Shown here: piece after piece, positions 58,087 through 64,000 of the stretch | Layout: each line of letters starts with the position of its first letter | How positions within the stretch are numbered: position 1 is the first letter of the stretch | Origin: Rhodobacteraceae bacterium IMCC1335 | GTDB lineage: Bacteria > Pseudomonadota > Alphaproteobacteria > Rhodobacterales > Rhodobacteraceae | Assembly: GCA_039640495.1 (NCBI GenBank) | Contig: CP046864.1 | Span: 744,001-808,000 of the forward strand | Reading direction: 5' to 3' | DNA: 64,000 nt | Notes under the pieces: generated by a model | What the model saw: only the letters and a program-made list of their open reading frames with translations | What the model was told of the DNA's origin: nothing | Database searches by the model: none | Translations under genes and position numbers: made by a program

Positions 58087-59160
58087 TTAGCTTTTCGGCC
58101 GCACGCTGTTATAATGACCCATTTTGCGGCCCGGTTTTATCTCGGCTTTGCCATATAAATGCAGCGCGGTGCCGGCTTGCGAAGACAGGGCTTCAAGCGC
58201 GTCAAGATCATCTCCGATCAAATTTGTCATCGTGACATCGCTATGCCGGCTGCCATCAGCCAGCGGCCAATTTGCGATGGCGCGTATATGCTGTTCAAAC
58301 TGATCAACCGCGCAGCCATTTTGCGTCCAATGCCCTGAATTATGAACCCGTGGCGCGATTTCATTGACGATTAAACCCTGCTCAGTGACGAAAAGCTCAA
58401 CGCCCATAACGCCTACATAATCCAGCGCATTCATAATTTGCGCGGCCAAAAGCACCGCATCCATCCGCTGGGTGGCGTTGATTTGCGCCGGTACGGTGGT
58501 CGTGCGCAAAATCCCCGCTTGATGGATGTTTTCGCCCGGATCAAAGCACGCCACATCACCAGCGCTGTTGCGCGCGCCAATAATTGAAATTTCTTTTGAA
58601 AAGGAAATGAAGCCCTCTAAAACTGCCGCTTGCCCGGCCATTTCGGCGATTGCCGTGGCCTGATCTTCTTGGGTGGATAAGCGCGCTTGACCTTTGCCAT
58701 CATAGCCAAAGCGCCGGGTTTTCAATATGGCGGGCAGCCCTAGCGCGTCCACGGCTTCGGTCAGGTCTTGGCGCGTGTCAACTGCGCGATAGGGGGCTGT
58801 TTTCAATCCCAAGCCCGTCAGGAAATCTTTTTCCGTCAATCGGTCTTGGGAAATGCGCAAGGCTTCACGCCCGGGTCGAATTGGGCGAAGATTTTCTAAA
58901 ATATCCAAAGCCGATGTGGGGATATTTTCAAACTCATAGGTGATCACATCAACCTCGGCCGCAAAACGGCGCAACGCATCCTCATCCTCATAGGCGGCGC
59001 TGGTGGTGGCGTAAGCCACATCGGCGGCTGGAGGCGCGGAAGATGGATCAAAAATATGGCCACGAAGCCCTAATCTACTGGCGGCAATACACAGCATCCG
59101 GCCCAATTGTCCGCCGCCCAAGATACCGATCACGGCGCCGGTTTTTAAAGGTTCATTCAT
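58087..59160 (-). CDS. purK: N5-carboxyaminoimidazole ribonucleotide synthase
   Basis: A 357-residue ATP-grasp purine enzyme. It starts [19 protein letters not shown], then YEFENIP, and [12 protein letters not shown] for the ATP-grasp. [15 protein letters not shown] near the end is a PurK hallmark. It makes N5-CAIR from AIR, bicarbonate and ATP. The start (ATG 59160) overlaps the purE stop by eight bases. The gene pair order is purE then purK. Confidence 0.95.
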   Translation of the reverse strand: MNEPLKTGAVIGILGGGQLGRMLCIAASRLGLRGHIFDPSSAPPAADVAYATTSAAYEDEDALRRFAAEVDVITYEFENIPTSALDILENLRPIRPGREALRISQDRLTEKDFLTGLGLKTAPYRAVDTRQDLTEAVDALGLPAILKTRRFGYDGKGQARLSTQEDQATAIAEMAGQAAVLEGFISFSKEISIIGARNSAGDVACFDPGENIHQAGILRTTTVPAQINATQRMDAVLLAAQIMNALDYVGVMGVELFVTEQGLIVNEIAPRVHNSGHWTQNGCAVDQFEQHIRAIANWPLADGSRHSDVTMTNLIGDDLDALEALSSQAGTALHLYGKAEIKPGRKMGHYNSVRPKS

Positions 59161-59641
59161 CAACGGGCTCATCCGCGATTGAAGCGGTGAGCTTGGCGCG
59201 CCACTGCGCCAAACGCGCCGCAAGCTCCGGATCGCTTAAGGCCAAAATTGCAGCGGCCATCAGCCCCGCGTTTTGAGCCCCTGCAGCCCCAATCGCCATC
59301 GTGGCTACGGGAAAGCCTTTTGGCATTTGGACGATCGAATAGAGGCTATCCACACCGGATAAGGCTTTCGTTTGTATCGGGACGCCAATCACCGGCAACG
59401 GGGTTTTTGACGCCATCATGCCAGGCAAATGCGCTGCCCCACCAGCGCCGGCAATAATCACCTTTAAACCCCGATCGATCGCGGTTTTACCATAGGTCCA
59501 CAAACGGTCTGGGGTGCGATGGGCCGATACGATTTTGGTTTCATAGGGAAGATGTAAATCATCCAAAATTTCGGCAGCGTTGCGCAGTGTTGGCCAATCT
59601 GATTGGCTGCCCATAATTATTCCGATGTCCGGCTGTGTCAT
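59153..59641 (-). CDS. purE: N5-carboxyaminoimidazole ribonucleotide mutase
   Basis: A 162-residue class I Pur[28 protein letters not shown] (catalytic His) and [13 protein letters not shown] [16 protein letters not shown] are seen. It isomerises N5-CAIR to CAIR in purine synthesis. Start at 59641 (MTQPDIG) was chosen because the frame extension to 59695 lies outside the family. Confidence 0.96.
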   Translation of the reverse strand: MTQPDIGIIMGSQSDWPTLRNAAEILDDLHLPYETKIVSAHRTPDRLWTYGKTAIDRGLKVIIAGAGGAAHLPGMMASKTPLPVIGVPIQTKALSGVDSLYSIVQMPKGFPVATMAIGAAGAQNAGLMAAAILALSDPELAARLAQWRAKLTASIADEPVDE

Positions 59642-59687
59642 TCTTTGGTCCTTGGCTTCAAACGCGCAGTATAAGGATTGCCCAAGC

Positions 59688-59912
59688 TTAGGCAATAATG
59701 TCAGGGGTCAAACGGTCCTCTAAACGCGATATTTTATCTTTAAGCGCCAATTTTCTTTTCTTAAGCCGTTGCAGGGTCAGTTGATCTGCGGTGCCCTTCT
59801 CAACCAGAGCGCTGATCGCATCATCCAGATCGCGGTGTTCGCGTTTAAACACCGCCAATTGGATCTGTAAAACCTCATCATTTTCTAAGGCGGGGTCGCT
59901 GGTATTGATCAT
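59688..59912 (-). CDS. DUF465 (YdcH-family) small protein
   Basis: A 74-residue helical protein. [15 protein letters not shown] and [20 protein letters not shown] are the DUF465 signature, likely an antiparallel coiled-coil hairpin. Members are small, abundant and of unknown function in alphaproteobacteria. It is upstream of purE-purK on the same strand and may share its promoter. Confidence 0.88.
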   Translation of the reverse strand: MINTSDPALENDEVLQIQLAVFKREHRDLDDAISALVEKGTADQLTLQRLKKRKLALKDKISRLEDRLTPDIIA

Positions 59913-59958
59913 TCACATCTACTGGCTTGTTACGTTTCTAGTTTACCGGAAAGGCGTT

Positions 59959-60063
59959 GGGCTGCAAAGCCCTTGTCTTTATCATTTTGGTTTCCCATAT
60001 CTACTGCAAGAGCCGCCAGATTGGGGCTTTTTACGGACTGTCGCTTCTAAAAAGGACGTGTCG
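59959..60063 (+). promoter_or_regulatory. Possible structured 5' leader of hsp20
   Basis: Upstream of the small heat-shock gene, GGGCT-GCAA-AGCCC (59959-59972) forms a perfect hairpin followed by a T-rich stretch. Just before the start, TTCT-AAAA-AGGA can pair and hide the ribosome binding site. This is compatible with a ROSE-like RNA thermometer, but the match is weak and the hairpin could equally be a terminator. Confidence 0.35.
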
Positions 60064-60483
60064 ATGGCAAAATTAAATTTGGGGTCTTATCCGCATATGC
60101 TGGGGTTTGAGCAGCTGGAACGCTTGCTTGAGCGCGCGGCAAAATCTGGAAATGAAGGATATCCGCCTTTTAATATTGAGCAAACCTCGGCCAGCTCGTA
60201 TCGGATTACGCTTGCCGTTGCGGGGTTTCGCGAGGAAGATTTATCGATCACGCTTGAGGATCGCCAATTGCTTATTCGGGGGCGGCAGCAAGAGACAAGC
60301 GACGCGCGGGTGTTTTTGCATCGCGGGATCGGGGCGCGGCAGTTTCAACGCAGTTTTGTTTTGGCCGACGGTGTGGATGTGGGCGAAGCGCTCATGGAAA
60401 ATGGTTTGCTGCATATTGATTTAACGCAAACTCAACCTGAAACCGTTGTGCAAAAGATTAAAATTCACAAAGCGAGAAAATAG
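60064..60483 (+). CDS. Small heat-shock protein, Hsp20/alpha-crystallin family
   Basis: A 139-residue chaperone. NLGSYPHMLGFEQLERLLERAA is the N-terminal arm, followed by the crystallin core with YPPFNIEQTSASSYRITLAVAGFREEDLSITLED and QFQRSFVLADGV. The family consensus GRLTIDLP-like region is GLLHIDLTQ. It holds unfolded proteins during heat stress. I take ATG 60064 with AAAAAGGA upstream; a GTG at 60058 is possible. Confidence 0.92.
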   Translation: MAKLNLGSYPHMLGFEQLERLLERAAKSGNEGYPPFNIEQTSASSYRITLAVAGFREEDLSITLEDRQLLIRGRQQETSDARVFLHRGIGARQFQRSFVLADGVDVGEALMENGLLHIDLTQTQPETVVQKIKIHKARK

Positions 60484-60724
60484 GCGCAGCGTTGAGGGAT
60501 GATTTGCGGCGCTAAGACAACGCGAAATCACGCGTCTCAGCTTTTTATGCAGATGTGTTGAAGATCAGGCGACCGATCATGCTGGGCCTATGACAGGCGA
60601 TTTTGCCGTGGCAAGGCCCCGTTATATATTCATTGCCAAGCGGTAATACGCGTTTTGACGCGCAGAGTTGAGATTCAGATATCGAGCCCCGCTCTGCGTC
60701 ATATCATAATCTAAGCGGAGTATT

Positions 60725-61717
<993 letters not shown>

Positions 61718-61861
61718 TTAGGCTGGAAAACCCCCAAGATATTTAAAACTCTCGCTGTTACCAATAATTTAAAGAGTTGGAACAATCTTGCGGTTTTTTG
61801 AAATATTATTGCGCATAGAGCTTGCTTGCTGTAAGAAAAACGTAGCTTGTGGAGAATTTAA

Positions 61862-62362
61862 ATGCCGTTAACCCGTTTAGACCCTATTGATAGGCTCATT
61901 TTGGCTGAGTTGCAGGCCGATGGCCGAATGACGAATGTAGAGTTGGCACGCCGCGTTGGAATTTCGGCGCCGCCATGTTTGCGCCGCGTGCGCGCATTGG
62001 AAGATCAGGGCTTTGTTCAAGGTTATCATGCCAAAGTTGACAGCCGGCAATTGGGCTTTGAAGTTCAAGTTTTTGCCATGGTAGGGCTGCAAAGCCAGGC
62101 AGAGGCAGATCTACGGGCTTTTGAAGATCGCTGCGTTGACTGGCCGTTGGTGCGCGAATGTCATATGCTGAACGGCGAAGTAGATTTCATGCTTAAATGC
62201 GTTGCTCCTGATCTGAGCAGCTTTCAAACATTTCTGACCTCGGATTTGCTCACCGCAGAGAATGTGGGAAGCGTTAAAACATCCTTGGTTATTCGAGGCG
62301 CCAAGGAAGAACCTGGCGTACCCTTTGACGTTTTAGAAGAGCGATTGGCCAAAAAAGCGTAA
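61862..62362 (+). CDS. Lrp/AsnC-family transcriptional regulator
   Basis: A 166-residue regulator. The helix-turn-helix is DRLILAELQADGRMTNVELARRVGISAPPCLRR (residues 9-41), and the C-terminal RAM ligand-binding domain contains AMVGLQSQAE and VRECHMLNGEVDFMLKCVAP. It forms dimers or octamers and responds to amino acids. It is divergent from trxB, and such pairing is often seen in Rhodobacteraceae. Target genes cannot be read from sequence. Confidence 0.9.
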   Translation: MPLTRLDPIDRLILAELQADGRMTNVELARRVGISAPPCLRRVRALEDQGFVQGYHAKVDSRQLGFEVQVFAMVGLQSQAEADLRAFEDRCVDWPLVRECHMLNGEVDFMLKCVAPDLSSFQTFLTSDLLTAENVGSVKTSLVIRGAKEEPGVPFDVLEERLAKKA

Positions 62363-62389
62363 CGCCGCTTTGAAAGACGCGGTGTGTGT

Positions 62390-63151
62390 TCAAGAAAGCC
62401 GGATGGTGGAAATCAAACGCCCGTAATCCGCCTGTTTCGCATGCGTGGCACGCCGATATGAAAAAAAGTGTTTCGGGTCTGAATAGGTACAATATTGCGT
62501 CCATTCAGCTGCTTTTATTCCCGCTTTTCGCATTCTGAAAAGTCCGTAGACTGGCAGGTTGAATAGATATTTCTCGGGGGATTTGGCGTTGCTAAAAAAG
62601 CAGTGGTTATCGGGGCTTGCTTCTAAGAAGCGTTCGATAAAGTCTTGACCGACCTCATAAGCAGGCTGGCTGATGCAGGGCCCGATCACCCCGAGAATGT
62701 TTTCGCGCTGTGCGCCCAACTCCTCCATAGCATCGATTGTGGCCTCCAGCACACCGTTCAAAGCGCCGCGCCAGCCGGCATGGGCAGCCCCAATGACTTT
62801 GGCATTGGGGTCGGCAAACAGCACGGGTTGGCAATCGGCGGTCAGCACAGCCAAGGTGATATTGGGCGATGCGCAAACCATGGCATCTGCTGCGGTTTCT
62901 GGGGCTCTGGCTGAGGTGATTGTCAGCGCGGTTGCGGAATGGGTTTGGTAAACTGTGACAAGATCGCTTAAATCACCGCCCATATCTTCTGCCACGCGGC
63001 GTCGGTTGATCTGCACGCTTTTAGCTTGATCCGAAGATCCGGTGCCGCAGTTCAGCCCTTCAAAAATACCAGAAGAGGCGCCGCCAAGCCGCGTATAAAA
63101 CCCGTGATTTACCGTTGATAAAAGCGGAGATGTTAGGCGTTTCAAATTCAT
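62390..63151 (-). CDS. pgeF: Peptidoglycan-editing factor PgeF (YfiH / laccase-domain) protein
   Basis: A 253-residue protein of the Cu-oxidase_4 fold. TADCQPVLFADP, AAHAGWRGALNGVLEATI (metal His and Cys) and GVIGPCISQPAYEVG are its signatures. PgeF/YfiH acts on misincorporated peptidoglycan precursors or purine nucleosides; older names are polyphenol oxidase or laccase. Its start overlaps the midA stop by four bases, a conserved midA-pgeF arrangement in alphaproteobacteria. Confidence 0.92.
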   Translation of the reverse strand: MNLKRLTSPLLSTVNHGFYTRLGGASSGIFEGLNCGTGSSDQAKSVQINRRRVAEDMGGDLSDLVTVYQTHSATALTITSARAPETAADAMVCASPNITLAVLTADCQPVLFADPNAKVIGAAHAGWRGALNGVLEATIDAMEELGAQRENILGVIGPCISQPAYEVGQDFIERFLEASPDNHCFFSNAKSPEKYLFNLPVYGLFRMRKAGIKAAEWTQYCTYSDPKHFFSYRRATHAKQADYGRLISTIRLS

Positions 63152-64000
63152 TCAGTGAATCCTGCAGGCGCGCGGGTTGCAGATGGATATAGCGCGATCG
63201 CTTTGAATAGGTTTCCCATTTCTGCAGGATGGGTCAAGCGCTTATGCGCTGCGATATGTTGATCAAGCGCCATGCCGCTTAAGCGTTTGGCCAAAGCTTG
63301 CGCGCGGGCGGTTATTCCCAGACGCTCGAGCAGAACGCCTTGCGGGGTCAGCCGGCTGTGTTTGCAGGCTAGGTTCGATACCAAAGCCGCAAAATCGACA
63401 TGCGCGGAAAGATCCGCCAATCCGGGTGCGCTTAAAAACTCGGTTATGCCATGTTCGTAGACGGCTTGCAGCGTATCCCCCAAAGTTTCCCAATCGCCAT
63501 AATCGATCAGCAAAGCGGCCCCGCCCTGCGCTTTTATATGTTGTCCAAGTTGTTTGGCAATTGCCTGGCCGCCGGTATTTAGTTCAACGATATCGCCAAT
63601 TTGAATTTCGCCAAACCTATGGTCTAATGCAGGAAGGAGGGTAGGCGCGCTGGTCAAACCAATGTGAAACGCCCCATCCTTCAACCCGATCAGGCGTTCG
63701 TGCCAGCCTGTGGCCTCGAATTGGAATTGCCGGATGGGAAGCGCGTCAAAAAATTCATTGGCGATGCAGAAAATTGGAAGATTTGGAAGATCTACAACCT
63801 GCTCAATCCAGACCGGGTGAAACGGGTGCAGTTTTTCCTTTTGCATGGCGCGCAGTTGAGGCGAGGCTTCCAGTAGATGAATTTGGGCAGCGGCATGAAA
63901 TCCATCAATATTGCGCGTGGCATGCAAAATATCTGCCATTAATGTGCCGCGCCCGGGGCCCATTTCTAACAGGATAAAGTGGTCGGGACGCCCTTGATCC
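63148..64000 (-). CDS. MidA/NDUFAF7-like SAM-dependent methyltransferase, 5' end cut
   Basis: The last 283 or so residues of a COG1565 protein. Motif I for SAM is EMGPGRGTLMADIL, with FFDALPIRQF and LIDYGDW further on, typical of NDUFAF7/MidA arginine methyltransferases that help assemble complex I. The frame is open to the window edge, so the start is outside. Overlaps pgeF by four bases. Confidence 0.85.
   Translation of the reverse strand, partial: DQGRPDHFILLEMGPGRGTLMADILHATRNIDGFHAAAQIHLLEASPQLRAMQKEKLHPFHPVWIEQVVDLPNLPIFCIANEFFDALPIRQFQFEATGWHERLIGLKDGAFHIGLTSAPTLLPALDHRFGEIQIGDIVELNTGGQAIAKQLGQHIKAQGGAALLIDYGDWETLGDTLQAVYEHGITEFLSAPGLADLSAHVDFAALVSNLACKHSRLTPQGVLLERLGITARAQALAKRLSGMALDQHIAAHKRLTHPAEMGNLFKAIALYPSATRAPAGFTE

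Noticed and set aside
59791..60063. N-terminal extension of Hsp20 to residue 230
   Set aside because: The extra part overlaps the DUF465 gene on the other strand and is not Hsp20-like; ATG 60064 has a ribosome binding site.

Overview
The window reads as chromosomal DNA of a marine alphaproteobacterium of the Rhodobacteraceae (Roseobacter group). This is inferred from the genes present: a TIGR02186/Alph_Pro_TM protein paired with a TauE/SafE exporter, an RpoHII-type sigma factor, alphaproteobacterial GlnD and Nfu, a membrane-anchored MoeB-like protein, a Roseobacter-type Tdh, and CIRCE-controlled groESL. Base composition looks moderate, near half G+C by eye. No rRNA, tRNA or CRISPR was recognised.

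Layout. 1-3140: the end of an M56 (BlaR1-like) membrane peptidase, two back-to-back GFA-family zinc proteins, and a decayed Asp/Glu racemase. 3140-4010: a gene-poor scar with a decayed serine resolvase. 4015-10294: serine-cycle C1-assimilation genes. These are the operon sgaA-mtkA-mtkB-hprA on the minus strand, a divergent NarL/LuxR-type regulator, and malyl-CoA lyase. 10758-15060: an M29 aminopeptidase, then a cupin-XRE regulator followed by kbl-tdh (threonine to glycine plus acetyl-CoA). 15060-22700: an eroded accessory stretch with pseudogenes of a polyol-type SDR, xylulokinase, aquaporin and a methyltransferase. Two intact GMC oxidoreductases and a YkgJ-like cysteine-cluster protein sit among them. 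22676-30452: a thioesterase, a type II 3-hydroxyacyl-CoA dehydrogenase, the TauE pair, and a four-gene BMP/nucleoside ABC importer.

30600-64000 is dense housekeeping sequence. It holds nfu-tsaB-rimI, a universal stress protein, ilvE, trpS, a rhomboid-fold protein without catalytic residues, lpoA-like-glnD-murJ, rsmI-yraN-gshB, yifB, and a histidine phosphatase coupled to cobU. It continues with rpoH (type II), coaBC-dut-moeB-like, an M3 oligopeptidase, groESL, a DMT transporter, an exported hydrolase overlapping an orphan phnM, purE-purK, DUF465, hsp20, trxB, an Lrp-type regulator, pgeF and midA (cut by the window end).

How it works together. The first 15 kb looks like a C1/glycine node. Sga, Hpr, Mtk and Mcl run the glyoxylate-to-malyl-CoA part of the serine cycle, and Mcl regenerates glyoxylate and releases acetyl-CoA. 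Kbl-Tdh can supply glycine, the C1 acceptor, from threonine. GlyA, glycerate kinase, enolase, PEP carboxylase and the C1-carrier enzymes are not in the window. The most unusual observations are the paired palindromes in the sgaA-luxR gap, Tdh without its structural-zinc cysteines, the catalytically dead rhomboid, the membrane-tethered E1-like enzyme, the orphan PhnM, and the cluster of pseudogenes at 15-20 kb. I did not find a clear-cut new defence or mobile system.
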